Origin: Cedecea neteri NBRC 105707 = ATCC 33855 | Lineage (GTDB): Bacteria > Pseudomonadota > Gammaproteobacteria > Enterobacterales > Enterobacteriaceae | Reading direction: 5' to 3' | DNA length: 64,000 bases | Assembly: GCF_001571265.1 (NCBI RefSeq) | Contig: NZ_BCTL01000034.1 | Coordinates: forward strand, 1-64,000 | In this document: positions 54,860-62,702 of the stretch, piece after piece | How the letters are laid out: every line of letters begins with the position of its first letter | Position numbering within the stretch: the stretch's first letter is position 1 | Notes under the pieces: model-generated | The model's database searches: none | The model's input: the letters and a program-made list of their open reading frames with translations, nothing else | Told to the model about the DNA's origin: nothing | Program-made: the position numbers and the translations under genes

Positions 54860-55543
54860 ATGAATCACAAGAAAAACATACTCACGCTGGCGGTTTTGCT
54901 GAGCGCGGGCCATGCCGCCGCAGCCACCAGCGATGAAGGCTATTACGCTTCGGCAAAATACGTGCACAGCGAGCAGCGCGCCAGCGACCAGGATACCAGC
55001 AGCCGTCCTGGCGTCGGCCAGTTTGTTGACGGCAAAGAAAAAGACAGGCTCGGCGGCGCTTCGCTGGCGGCAGGCTATCAGTACGGCAATGGCTGGCGTA
55101 CCGAAGGGGAATACACCTTCCGCCAGAAAACCGAGTTTACCAGCGGCTCCACCGTCTTCCCGACTAGCTTCAACCACCTGAAGCTGAACACCGAGCGGCT
55201 GATGCTGAACGTCTATCGCGATTACAATATTGGCTATGGGGTGTCGCTGTTTGGCACCGCTGGCGTGGGCATTGCGAAAGTGAAAGCCGGCGGCTGGCAG
55301 GGCAACACCGCCCGTGAATACGCCGACAGCACGCAAAACAATCTCGCTTATTCGCTGGGCGCGGGCATTAGCTACTCACCGATCGATCGCCTGAACTTCG
55401 ACGTGGGCTATCGCTACGTAGATATGGGGAAAGTGGAAAGCGGCTATAACACCTTTGGGAACGTACGCGGCCTGAAGGACGAGCAGATGAAGGCCCGTCT
55501 GGCCTCCAGCGAGTTCACTCTGGGTACTCGCTACCTGTTCTAA
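54860..55543 (+). CDS. Outer-membrane beta-barrel protein (OmpX/Opa-like)
   Basis: A 227-aa precursor with a signal peptide (ending near GHAAA) and alternating-residue strands: GYYASAKYVHSEQ, GGASLAAGYQYGNGWRTEGEYTF, LMLNVYRDYNI, AYSLGAGISYSPIDRLNFDVGYRYVDMG. The terminal strand TLGTRYLF ends in Phe, the outer-membrane insertion signal. An eight-stranded OmpX/Opa-type barrel is likely; its role is unknown. It forms an operon with the HbpS-like gene and ends before a hairpin at 55551-55568 shared with convergent zinT. Confidence 0.85.
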   Translation: MNHKKNILTLAVLLSAGHAAAATSDEGYYASAKYVHSEQRASDQDTSSRPGVGQFVDGKEKDRLGGASLAAGYQYGNGWRTEGEYTFRQKTEFTSGSTVFPTSFNHLKLNTERLMLNVYRDYNIGYGVSLFGTAGVGIAKVKAGGWQGNTAREYADSTQNNLAYSLGAGISYSPIDRLNFDVGYRYVDMGKVESGYNTFGNVRGLKDEQMKARLASSEFTLGTRYLF

Positions 55544-55550
55544 ATACTAA

Positions 55551-55568
55551 GGCGGCCACCGGGCCGCC
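55551..55568. terminator. Bidirectional terminator between beta-barrel gene and zinT
   Basis: GGCGGCC / GGCCGCC with loop ACCG, followed by CTTTT on the + strand, 7 bp beyond the barrel gene stop. Confidence 0.75.
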
Positions 55569-55579
55569 CTTTTACTGTG

Positions 55580-56224
55580 TTAGTGATGCAGCATCTCGTC
55601 GACAACCTGCGCTTTGGTCATGTTGTACGGGTAATACGTCGGCCAGTTATCCATCTCTTTCAGCAAAGCATCCTGTGATTCACTGCCCATAAAGATGTGG
55701 AAATGCTGCGACTGGCGCGGGGCGATGATGTGGTCGCTAAACTGCACGAACTTTGGCGCTTTGGACTGCGCGTCTTTGCACTCAAACAGGTAGCGAACGC
55801 CCTTCTTTCCCGAGGTGTAGGTCAGGATTTTGTGCCCGGCATAGTCGTAATGACAACTTTGCACCTCTTTGCCGACATGAAATTCGATGACGTTATTCTC
55901 AATCCCAATCATCTCCACGTTTGTCGCATAGCCTTTTTGATAATACGCACGATATTCCGCCAGGCTTTTGCCGCTCTTTTTGGCTTTTTTCTCCAGCACC
56001 GGATCGAGGTCGCCGCTTAGCAGTAAAGGATTGACCGACTGCCAGACGCCGTCCCAGTCGGACAGCGCGCGATCTTTCACGTTAACGTCGTCAAAGATCC
56101 CCTCGCTCGCCTTTTGTTCCACTTCCGTGAGCGGTTTGCCGTGATGATGGCCGTGCGCCAACGCCTGATGGCTCGCCAGTAACACGCCCATGCCCAGAAT
56201 AAACGCCGATTTTTTCATGATCAT
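55580..56224 (-). CDS. zinT: Periplasmic metal-binding protein ZinT
   Basis: A periplasmic zinc (and cadmium) chaperone that passes zinc to ZnuA under zinc limitation. The 214-aa precursor has a signal peptide and an N-terminal His cluster (AHGHHHGK). The lipocalin-like domain follows, with the metal-site His residues visible in [21 protein letters not shown]. ATGs at residues 1 and 3 are both possible. A Zur-like box 35 bp upstream predicts induction on zinc starvation. It converges on the beta-barrel gene. Confidence 0.93.
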   Translation of the reverse strand: MIMKKSAFILGMGVLLASHQALAHGHHHGKPLTEVEQKASEGIFDDVNVKDRALSDWDGVWQSVNPLLLSGDLDPVLEKKAKKSGKSLAEYRAYYQKGYATNVEMIGIENNVIEFHVGKEVQSCHYDYAGHKILTYTSGKKGVRYLFECKDAQSKAPKFVQFSDHIIAPRQSQHFHIFMGSESQDALLKEMDNWPTYYPYNMTKAQVVDEMLHH

Positions 56225-56259
56225 ACTGTTCCCCTGTGTATTCCTTACACGAAAAAAAA

Positions 56260-56282
56260 CAAACGTTATAACATAACAAATA
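56260..56282. promoter_or_regulatory. Zur box upstream of zinT
   Basis: The palindromic core GTTATAACATAAC matches 12 of 13 core positions of the enterobacterial Zur consensus (GTTATAATATAAC), and 17 of 23 over the full site. It lies 35 bp before zinT and is diagnostic for Zn-Zur repression. Confidence 0.75.
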
Positions 56283-56438
56283 AAACATCAATCAGGTTTT
56301 CAGCGGGAATGAATATTCAGGATGGAGAGGAAATGGGGTTAGTTTCAATACAGACAGGTAAGGAAAATCTAAGGGGAAAATTGAATGCCCGAAGAAATTA
56401 TCCAGGCATTCTTTTTAAAGCGCTTACTTTTTTCGCCA

Positions 56439-57143
56439 TTAAAGGAAGGCATTCGCCTTTGTAGTAAATTTAGCGAGACAGCTATCCAACACCTGCTGTG
56501 TCACTTCATTCACTTTGGCATAGTTATTGGCCTGCCATTGTGGGAGGGTATATTCCGGCGTCGTTTCGGTAGAAACGCACTCCATAAACATGTAGTTGTC
56601 TTTCCCTGTTTTGTCTGTGGCATTGCGACTGAGCGTCGTTTTCATCACTAACGTATAATTGTCGTCACCGCCCGCCAGGTTTTTATACATCAGCTTCCAG
56701 GTTGTGGGCTTGATGATCAGCGGGCTGTTGTATTTTCTCATCGGCTGCCGATCCATCTCATTTTTCATGATGTCGCTCACGCGCGGCGTCAGGTAAGTAA
56801 TGGAAGGGTTCATAACGCCCGGCACCTGAGTCCCTTTCAAATCTTCCTTGCTAAAACCGTTGACCTGCCCGCCTCCCGCAAAGGCCAGGGCCACGAACTG
56901 CAGCGTTTTCAGCGCCGCGGTTTTCGAGGTATCGCCCTGAGTCACGTAACGCAACTGAGTGTCCGTTGGGCGGCTAATACTGGTCTCGATATCCTCCCAA
57001 CTTTCAACAATAAGCTGTGACTGATTCGTCGAAGTTATCGTCTGCATCGCCACACGTTTTTCGGTGTCAGGCAAAGGTTTTGAGGCACATCCCGCCAACA
57101 ATAACGCCGCTGCCAGCACAGAGAAATTTAATTTTTGCAGCAT
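56439..57143 (-). CDS. Lipoprotein of unknown function
   Basis: A 234-aa precursor with a clear lipobox ([21 protein letters not shown]), cleaved before Cys19. Position +2 is Ala, so outer-membrane sorting is predicted. The mature protein has two further Cys residues (MECVSTE and DSCLAKF) that could pair. I do not recognise the family. It stands alone between zinT and the PLD-type nuclease gene, all on the - strand, with gaps of 214 bp and 91 bp. No regulatory site is evident. Confidence 0.75.
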   Translation of the reverse strand: MLQKLNFSVLAAALLLAGCASKPLPDTEKRVAMQTITSTNQSQLIVESWEDIETSISRPTDTQLRYVTQGDTSKTAALKTLQFVALAFAGGGQVNGFSKEDLKGTQVPGVMNPSITYLTPRVSDIMKNEMDRQPMRKYNSPLIIKPTTWKLMYKNLAGGDDNYTLVMKTTLSRNATDKTGKDNYMFMECVSTETTPEYTLPQWQANNYAKVNEVTQQVLDSCLAKFTTKANAFL

Positions 57144-57234
57144 TTTCTATCCTTAAAGCATCATCCCGGAAGCGGATGACATCGGCAGGGCTGTTCAAAA
57201 CTTTACCTACCAAATTTAAGGAAGATGAGGTCAT

Positions 57235-57765
57235 TCAGGGGGATATCTGGAATTGCACGCCCAGCGCCCAGCGGCTTTCCCAGTGGGCAACATACTGGCT
57301 GGCGATGTCCGGCATATCGCTGAGCACGACCACGTTTTCACTGTTTTCAGTTTCGGCGGAAGGGGCGTAATTAAACGAACCGGTTTCAACGGTTTGATCA
57401 TCCACAACGATCGTTTTGTCATGCTGGATGTGATAATGCCCGTCGATGCGCAGCTGTACGCCGTTTGCCACGGCAAAATTCATCGCTTTCAGGCTGGCCT
57501 TGTTCTGATTGCGCTTTTTATCGACCACCACACGCACCTCAACGCCCCGCTTTTTCGCGTCCACCAGCGCCTGAACAATATCGGGTGCCTGGAACGAATA
57601 ACCTATCATGCGGATAGACTTCTTCGCCCCGGCAAGCGTCTGCAGCACTAGCGTCCGGGCCGAGCCTTCCGGCGAAAAGCCCACCTGAACGTTTGGTGTG
57701 GCCATCGCGGCGACAGGCAGGCTAATTGCGGCAATTAAAAAAGCAGACAGAAGACCTGGTTTCAT
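57235..57765 (-). CDS. Secreted phospholipase D-like nuclease (Nuc family)
   Basis: A 176-aa precursor with a signal peptide (MKPGLLSAFLIAAISLPVAAMA). It has a single PLD half-site HxKx4D: HDKTIVVD, followed by GSFN. One HKD motif per chain and this length match the Nuc endonuclease of Salmonella/pKM101, which acts as a dimer in the periplasm. The ATG at 57765 is preferred over upstream 57846, which lies inside the acetyltransferase gene. It begins 5 bp after that gene, so the two are probably cotranscribed. Confidence 0.87.
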   Translation of the reverse strand: MKPGLLSAFLIAAISLPVAAMATPNVQVGFSPEGSARTLVLQTLAGAKKSIRMIGYSFQAPDIVQALVDAKKRGVEVRVVVDKKRNQNKASLKAMNFAVANGVQLRIDGHYHIQHDKTIVVDDQTVETGSFNYAPSAETENSENVVVLSDMPDIASQYVAHWESRWALGVQFQISP

Positions 57766-57770
57766 GATGT

Positions 57771-58283
57771 TTAAAGACTCTTGCCGAGAATATGTATGGT
57801 GCTGGTTTGCGTGGCGCTGGAAAACGTTTCGCTGGTTAAGTGGCACATGCCCTGGGCCGCGTAAAAGCGCCGCGCGCCCTCGTTCCCCTCCAGCACTTCC
57901 AGCCAGAAGTAATTCTGCTCTCGCTGCTGCGCCAGTTGGAGCATTTCGTCGAAAATCAGCTGGCCATAATTTTTACCCGTCTCGCCGGGTGCAAGGTAGA
58001 GTTTGTTAAGCAGAGCGCCTGAAAACGTCTGCTCAGGCACCGGGCGGTTCCAGCTAATTTTGGCAAACCCCACTGGCTTTCCAGCCTCGGCAATAAACCA
58101 GCTAACCGTCGGATCGGCCAGGCTTTCAGTTAGCGTATCCTGAGCGTATTCCTGCTCAATAAAGGCCTGCAGTTCTTCACCGGAAACCCAATGCCGTTCA
58201 AAGTGATAGCGATAACTTGTGCTCCCCAGCACCGTTAAAAGCGGCACATCTTCCGGCTTTGCTCTACGTATTTTCAAACTCAT
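57771..58283 (-). CDS. GNAT-family N-acetyltransferase
   Basis: A 170-aa acetyl-CoA-dependent acetyltransferase. The fold is shown by LKIRRAKPEDVPLL at the start, VSWFIAEAGKPVGFAKISWN in strands 3-4, and the acetyl-CoA loop LYLAPGETGKNYGQLIFDEM. FWLEVLEGNEGARRFYAAQGM follows. The loop is a variant of the usual Q/RxxGxG/A. The substrate is unknown. ATG 58283 is chosen because the 55 codons upstream to 58448 are hydrophobic and out of keeping with the family. It is upstream of the PLD-type nuclease gene. Confidence 0.85.
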   Translation of the reverse strand: MSLKIRRAKPEDVPLLTVLGSTSYRYHFERHWVSGEELQAFIEQEYAQDTLTESLADPTVSWFIAEAGKPVGFAKISWNRPVPEQTFSGALLNKLYLAPGETGKNYGQLIFDEMLQLAQQREQNYFWLEVLEGNEGARRFYAAQGMCHLTSETFSSATQTSTIHILGKSL

Positions 58284-58636
58284 GGCATTCACTCGCGGCG
58301 AAGGTTTCAGGTAACTGATGGCAGACAGGATAAGCATATTGCGCTTCCAGCCGGGAAAATGCAGCTTTATTTTATTTATCCCTTCCGCGACAGAGAGCCG
58401 GGGCATCATGAAAATAAAACCCAATAAAATCAACACCATTAATAACACTCAAAGCATCGGTATATTAAATTAACCTTAAGAATTTATTTTATTTACCAAT
58501 ATTTAAAATATTACTCAACAAAATCACTCATAAACAAACAATTAAGTTCCTTCGCTCGTGAAAAAGTTATTTTGTCATTCCTTGTTATCCGCCGGGCATC
58601 GATTGTCTCTTTCATAAATCGGTACAGGAAAGATCG

Positions 58637-58653
58637 ACAACCTGACATAAACC
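58637..58653 (-). promoter_or_regulatory. Candidate PhoP box 1 upstream of dltD
   Basis: On the - strand GGTTTA-TGTCA-GGTTGT: one perfect and one 4-of-6 hexamer of the PhoP direct repeat (T/G)GTTTA-N5-(T/G)GTTTA. It overlaps the left arm of an inverted repeat. Confidence 0.3.
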
Positions 58654-58689
58654 ATCGTCAAAACCCCCACAGTCCGCCCAGGTTTATGT
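58645..58689. repeat. Inverted repeat upstream of dltD
   Basis: ACATAAACC at 58645-58653 and its exact complement GGTTTATGT at 58681-58689, 27 bases apart. It may be a regulator-binding site. Confidence 0.4.
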
Positions 58690-58824
58690 TGACAGAACGC
58701 CGCAAATTATTATTACCACGCGAAGTTCATTGTACATACCGTTACACAGCAACGCTCATCATCAAGGGGGAGGCTGGTATATAGTGCAGCGATACACAGG
58801 GATGATTTGTTGTGTTGAGACAAA

Positions 58825-58841
58825 ATAACAAATTTTAAACA
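58825..58841 (-). promoter_or_regulatory. Candidate PhoP box 2 upstream of dltD
   Basis: On the - strand TGTTTA-AAATT-TGTTAT: a perfect first hexamer and a 4-of-6 second hexamer, with the correct 5-base spacer. It lies 29 bp before the dltD start. The orientation is opposite to the operon, and AT richness makes chance matches likely. Confidence 0.3.
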
Positions 58842-58870
58842 AATGGTCGTTATGTAACCTTACATTAATA

Positions 58871-60010
58871 ATGAAAATCAAAAATACTCTCTGCCTACAT
58901 ATCCTGATGGCGCTGCTTGCCGTTCTGGTCTTATGCGTTCCGGCCCTGGTGACGGGCTTGTCCACGCCGCTAACATTCCAGCCGTTGATTAAATCGATGG
59001 AAGGCACGGCGAAAGAACAAAAAGAGAAAATTGCGACAATTTCCCATGCATTACAAGGCAATGCATTATTTTTCCTCGGCGCTTCTGAGGTTTCGACATC
59101 CGAAGATGAACATTACGCTGTATATAATTACTTTAATAAGCAATTACATCAGCCGGTGGTGGCCTACGGGGATAGTTATGTCGATAACATCACACAGTTC
59201 CTGCTGCTCTCACGTTTTAAAAACGATATAAACGCAAACAGTAAAATTGTTCTGCTGTTTGCCCCGGACAGCTTTTATTTTGACACAATTCCTCCGGCTA
59301 TTTTTGCCGATCATTTCCCGGCGGCTATTTTTAACCCGCTGATAGCGGATGAAAAAGCGCGTCCGTTCCTGGTCAATTACTTACATCATATTGATGAAGA
59401 GGACATTAGTCATTTAACCCTGGGTGAAATGAAAATATACGGCTGGCAGCCAAAAGTTATTTGGCAGTCCGTTAATTATGAGTTTGCTAACTTCTGCACC
59501 CTGGTAAAAAACCACTGGCTGGCGCGGCTGCGCATTGCGCCTGAACCTCATCGCCCGTGGCCGGCTCCCGCAGAAAAGTACGCCGCCCCGGACTGGAACG
59601 AACAGCTGGCCCATGCCCGCGTATTGAACCAGGTTCGTCAGGAAAGCGCCGCCACATTGTGGATGGACAAAAGCGTTTACGAAGACGGGAAAACGGCGGA
59701 AGAGTGGTATGAAACGCCGGTAGTAAACCGCCAGATGGAAGCCTTCAAGGCCAGCATCGATCTGCTTAAATCTCGCCACGCCCAGTTTGTGGTCATCGTC
59801 GATCCGCTTAACCCGTGGGCGCTGAAAAATACGCAAAAGTTCCAGCCCGTTGACCGCCAGATCAGGGCATACCTGGAGCAAAACCAGGTGCGTTATTTCG
59901 ATATGTACGCCCAGCCTTACCAAAACGGCTGGAACTGGGATCGCCTGCATCCTACCGAGCTGGCGTGGGTTGCCATGGACCGCTTTATTGCCGAGAGCTT
60001 TACACGATGA
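58871..60010 (+). CDS. dltD: DltD-like D-alanyl transfer protein
   Basis: Transfers D-alanine to the final acceptor on the outer face of the inner membrane in dlt systems. The 379-aa protein has one N-terminal signal anchor (residues 7-30). An SGNH-hydrolase fold follows, with the nucleophile Ser72 in FFLGASEVSTS (family GSSE) and Asp357/His360 in DRLHPTELAW. The complete catalytic set suggests activity. It is the first gene of dltD-X-B-A-C, whereas Gram-positive operons usually place dltD last. The start has a poor Shine-Dalgarno. The acceptor in this Gram-negative is unknown. Confidence 0.87.
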   Translation: MKIKNTLCLHILMALLAVLVLCVPALVTGLSTPLTFQPLIKSMEGTAKEQKEKIATISHALQGNALFFLGASEVSTSEDEHYAVYNYFNKQLHQPVVAYGDSYVDNITQFLLLSRFKNDINANSKIVLLFAPDSFYFDTIPPAIFADHFPAAIFNPLIADEKARPFLVNYLHHIDEEDISHLTLGEMKIYGWQPKVIWQSVNYEFANFCTLVKNHWLARLRIAPEPHRPWPAPAEKYAAPDWNEQLAHARVLNQVRQESAATLWMDKSVYEDGKTAEEWYETPVVNRQMEAFKASIDLLKSRHAQFVVIVDPLNPWALKNTQKFQPVDRQIRAYLEQNQVRYFDMYAQPYQNGWNWDRLHPTELAWVAMDRFIAESFTR

Positions 60011-60126
60011 AAACTGCCGTTCGCCTGTTTGTGCTTTACCTCTTGCTGGCAATCACCGTGGTGGCGTGGTCTTCCGTGGACGACAGCATGAGTATCAAAG
60101 TGCATTTTGAATATCAAAAATTCTGA
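60007..60126 (+). CDS. dltX: DltX-like small membrane protein
   Basis: A 39-aa protein encoded between dltD and dltB and overlapping the dltD stop by 4 bases (ATGA). Residues 5-21 form one membrane helix (VRLFVLYLLLAITVVAW). The C-terminus FEYQKF (34-39) is exactly the FxYxxF motif conserved at the end of DltX proteins, whose Tyr is needed for D-alanine transfer. Position, size, single helix and motif agree, so this is almost certainly DltX, although its length lets gene finders miss it. AAGGA of the next gene overlaps its end. Confidence 0.85.
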   Translation: MKTAVRLFVLYLLLAITVVAWSSVDDSMSIKVHFEYQKF

Positions 60127-60136
60127 AGGATGAATG

Positions 60137-61255
60137 ATGTATAGCTCAGGGGCATTTTTTTTCTTTCTGTTTTCATCGGCACTGCTGTTTGCGCTGGTTA
60201 ACCGCGTATTGCATTACCGGCTTACCTATTTAGCCGCATTCTCCGTGCTCGCGGCGTTGGCCTGGGGATATATCTTCCAGGGTGATTATCTGGTTCCGGT
60301 AGCGGTATTCTTTGCGTTTTATCTTCTTGTCACGCTGAAAGAGAAAGGCTGGCTAAAAACCTGGCAAGCAGTCAGCCTGACGCTGCTGCCGCTATTACTG
60401 GTGAAGTTACACCTGAATAATCACTGGGGCATGATTGGCCTGTCGTTTATGACTTTCCGCGCCATTGACGTGCTGCTTTACCGCAGCAAAAAAGATGGCC
60501 AGAACTTTTTGCATTATTTCTGCTATCTGTTTATGCCGTTTATTATTCTCGCGGGCCCGATGTACCGCTGGAGAACCTGGGTCGGCGATATTAATAAGCC
60601 GGTATTCAGGCTCACCCGCGAACAGTTTTTATTGGCCGTGGAGCAAATCGTCACCGGCGTCGTACAGAAGTTTTTATTTGCGATGCTGATCGACAACCTG
60701 GTGATTGAGTCCTGGAGTCACCGACCGTTCACCCTCACCGTCGGCGTGGTGATGTCGATAGCCTACAGCGCCTATCTCTATTTTGATTTTGCGGGCTACA
60801 GCAACATGGCCATCGGCGCCGGACGGCTGTTTGGTCTGAATATTCCGGCTAACTTCAATATGCCGATTCTGGCCAAAAACCCGCAGGACTTCTGGCGCCG
60901 CTTCCACATCAGCCTGTCTGAGTGGCTGCGCGACGTGGTCTTTATGCCGATTTACATGAATCTGATGAAGCTCGATTTCTTCCGTCAAAATAAAACCCTG
61001 GCACAGAACGTGGGCATCTTCTGCACGCTCTTTTGCATGGGGGCCTGGAACGGGCTTGAACGACACTACGTCATCAGCGGCGCGCTTTTCGGCGCCATTT
61101 CCGTTGCCCACAACATGCTGCTTTGGTTCGCCAAACGCAGCCCGGCCTTGAGTAACGGGTTACGCCATCCGGTTATCGCGTTTTTTGGACGAATTCTGAC
61201 GCTGGCAAGCGCCGCGGTCTCCCTCTACATCTTTAGTGGAATGTCACCTCTATGA
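60137..61255 (+). CDS. dltB: DltB-like MBOAT O-acyltransferase
   Basis: Moves D-alanine from the DltC carrier across the inner membrane. A protein of about 372 aa with about 11 helices and the MBOAT core FWRRFHISLSEWLRDVVFMP. Start at 60137 (spaced 6 from AAGGA) or 60134; numbering here counts from 60134. His258 of RRFHIS is kept, but the usual WHG catalytic motif reads GAWNGLERH, so the conserved His is Asn306 (codon AAC, one base from CAC). A His follows at 311. Whether it is active, shifted or degenerate is open. It overlaps dltA by 4 bases. Confidence 0.87.
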   Translation: MYSSGAFFFFLFSSALLFALVNRVLHYRLTYLAAFSVLAALAWGYIFQGDYLVPVAVFFAFYLLVTLKEKGWLKTWQAVSLTLLPLLLVKLHLNNHWGMIGLSFMTFRAIDVLLYRSKKDGQNFLHYFCYLFMPFIILAGPMYRWRTWVGDINKPVFRLTREQFLLAVEQIVTGVVQKFLFAMLIDNLVIESWSHRPFTLTVGVVMSIAYSAYLYFDFAGYSNMAIGAGRLFGLNIPANFNMPILAKNPQDFWRRFHISLSEWLRDVVFMPIYMNLMKLDFFRQNKTLAQNVGIFCTLFCMGAWNGLERHYVISGALFGAISVAHNMLLWFAKRSPALSNGLRHPVIAFFGRILTLASAAVSLYIFSGMSPL

Positions 61256-62685
61256 ACCTTCATCCAGAGCTTCAGGAACTGCAGGATTTTCTGCGCGCGG
61301 CATTACTAGACCCCGCGCGCCCAAACCAGTTAGCCATCAGCGGCAGCGATACCGCCCTGACCTGGCAACAGCTTTCCGTCGCCGCAACCGACTGGGCACA
61401 GCGCTACGCGAAGTGCGAACAGCCCGCCGGCACGCCGGTGGTTTTATACGGGCATCAGCAGGCCGAATTTGCCGTGGCAATTTACAGCTGCCTGCTGCAC
61501 AACATCCCTTATATTCCGGTGGACTGCATCTATCCGCAGGAGCGGCTGAAAGAGATTTGTCAGCTTGCCAGCGCGCCCTACTATTACGACGTCGTGGCAA
61601 AACAGTTTGTGGCGACCGGCGAAACCGCCAGCGTGCTGGCCGAGCCCGATCTTGCCTATATCATGTTTACTTCTGGCAGCACCGGGAAACCGAAAGGCGT
61701 GCAGATTGGCCGCGAGAGCCTGTGGCACTTCATGAAGTGGGTGCGCGAGGACTTTGCGCTGCCGGACGTGCCGGTGTTAATGAACCACGCGGTGTTCAGC
61801 TTTGACCTTTCCCTTATTCCTCTGCTGGCGAACCTCGCCACCGGCGGGCACATTGTGCTGAACGCCAAGGAAGATATAGCCGCTGAAAACTGGCTTGAAC
61901 GCCTGAAAAGCAACGAGGTTTCGGCCTGGGTTTCCACGCCTTCTTTTGCTTATCAGAAGCTGCTTTCCCCGCAGTTCAGCGCTGAGTATTTGCCCGCGCT
62001 GAGCGTGTTTGTGTTCATTGGCGAAGTGCTGAATAAGGCGCTGGTAAAACAGCTGCGCCGCCGCTTCCCGCAGGCCAAAATCCTGAATTCCTATGGCCCG
62101 ACGGAGGCGACTATCGCCACCACGGTGATTGAAATCACCGACGAGATCCTGCACAGCGAAAACGACGTGCTGCCGGTGGGCACCATGATGCCGGAGTCCA
62201 GAATGGAAGTGACCTCAGAAGGTGAGCTGATTATCTGGGGGAAAAACGTCATGCGTGGTTACCTCGGCCTGCCGCAGGAAAACGCCGCGAAATTGCTGCG
62301 TCGCGAAAGCGAGCAATATCGGGGCTACCGGACCGGCGATCTCGGCTACGAAGACGGGCTGCTGTATTGCCAGGGCCGTAACGACAGCCAGATCAAGCTG
62401 AACGGCTACCGCATTGAAATCAACGAAATTGAAAACCGCCTGCTGGCGATGTCCGGCATTAGCGAAGCCGTAGTGCTGCCGCTGATGAAATCCGGCGGCG
62501 GCGTGCTGCGCATTGCGGCGTTCTGCGTCACCGGCCTGGCGCCGGAGGCTATCAAAACGTCACTCGCGAAAGTGATCCCGCCTTATATGGTGCCTTCGCA
62601 AATCATTATTAAAGACGCTTTGCCGCTGAACCCTAACGGCAAAATCGACCGCAAGCTGCTGGATACCCAGGCTCGCACGAATTAA
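61252..62685 (+). CDS. dltA: DltA-like D-alanine:carrier ligase
   Basis: Activates D-alanine with ATP and loads it on the phosphopantetheine of DltC. The 477-aa AMP-binding protein has the phosphate loop FTSGSTGKPKGVQ, the A5 motif NSYGPTEATIATT, the A7/A8 motifs YRTGDLG and GRNDSQIKLNGYRIEINEIE, and the C-terminal catalytic Lys in NPNGKIDRKLL. It is collinear with Gram-positive DltA (about 500 aa), slightly shorter. D-Ala specificity is inferred from family and context; other small amino acids cannot be excluded. Start and stop overlap both neighbours (ATGA before, TAATG after). Confidence 0.88.
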   Translation: MNLHPELQELQDFLRAALLDPARPNQLAISGSDTALTWQQLSVAATDWAQRYAKCEQPAGTPVVLYGHQQAEFAVAIYSCLLHNIPYIPVDCIYPQERLKEICQLASAPYYYDVVAKQFVATGETASVLAEPDLAYIMFTSGSTGKPKGVQIGRESLWHFMKWVREDFALPDVPVLMNHAVFSFDLSLIPLLANLATGGHIVLNAKEDIAAENWLERLKSNEVSAWVSTPSFAYQKLLSPQFSAEYLPALSVFVFIGEVLNKALVKQLRRRFPQAKILNSYGPTEATIATTVIEITDEILHSENDVLPVGTMMPESRMEVTSEGELIIWGKNVMRGYLGLPQENAAKLLRRESEQYRGYRTGDLGYEDGLLYCQGRNDSQIKLNGYRIEINEIENRLLAMSGISEAVVLPLMKSGGGVLRIAAFCVTGLAPEAIKTSLAKVIPPYMVPSQIIIKDALPLNPNGKIDRKLLDTQARTN

Positions 62686-62702
62686 TGACCCAGGAAAAAA
62701 AG

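Larger units (their letters stand above)
58284..58870. other. Gene-free region upstream of the dlt-like operon
   Basis: A 587-bp AT-rich region carrying the divergent promoters of the acetyltransferase and dltD-like genes. It contains a 9-bp inverted repeat (58645-58653 / 58681-58689), two PhoP-like direct repeats and a -10-like TATAGT at 58780-58785. No convincing gene was found. Confidence 0.5.

Noticed and set aside
57766-57846. Longer start for the PLD-type nuclease
   Set aside because: It would place 27 polar residues in front of a clear signal peptide and overlap the acetyltransferase gene.
58284-58448. An upstream extension of the acetyltransferase frame (hydrophobic MLLMVLILLGFIFMM)
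   Set aside because: The GNAT domain starts at 58283 with its own ribosome-binding sequence. A separate short membrane peptide is possible but has no supporting start signal or stop.
61236-61805. A 189-codon frame overlapping dltA in another phase
   Set aside because: dltA contains all adenylation motifs in its frame; the alternative frame is Arg/Ala-rich shadow sequence.
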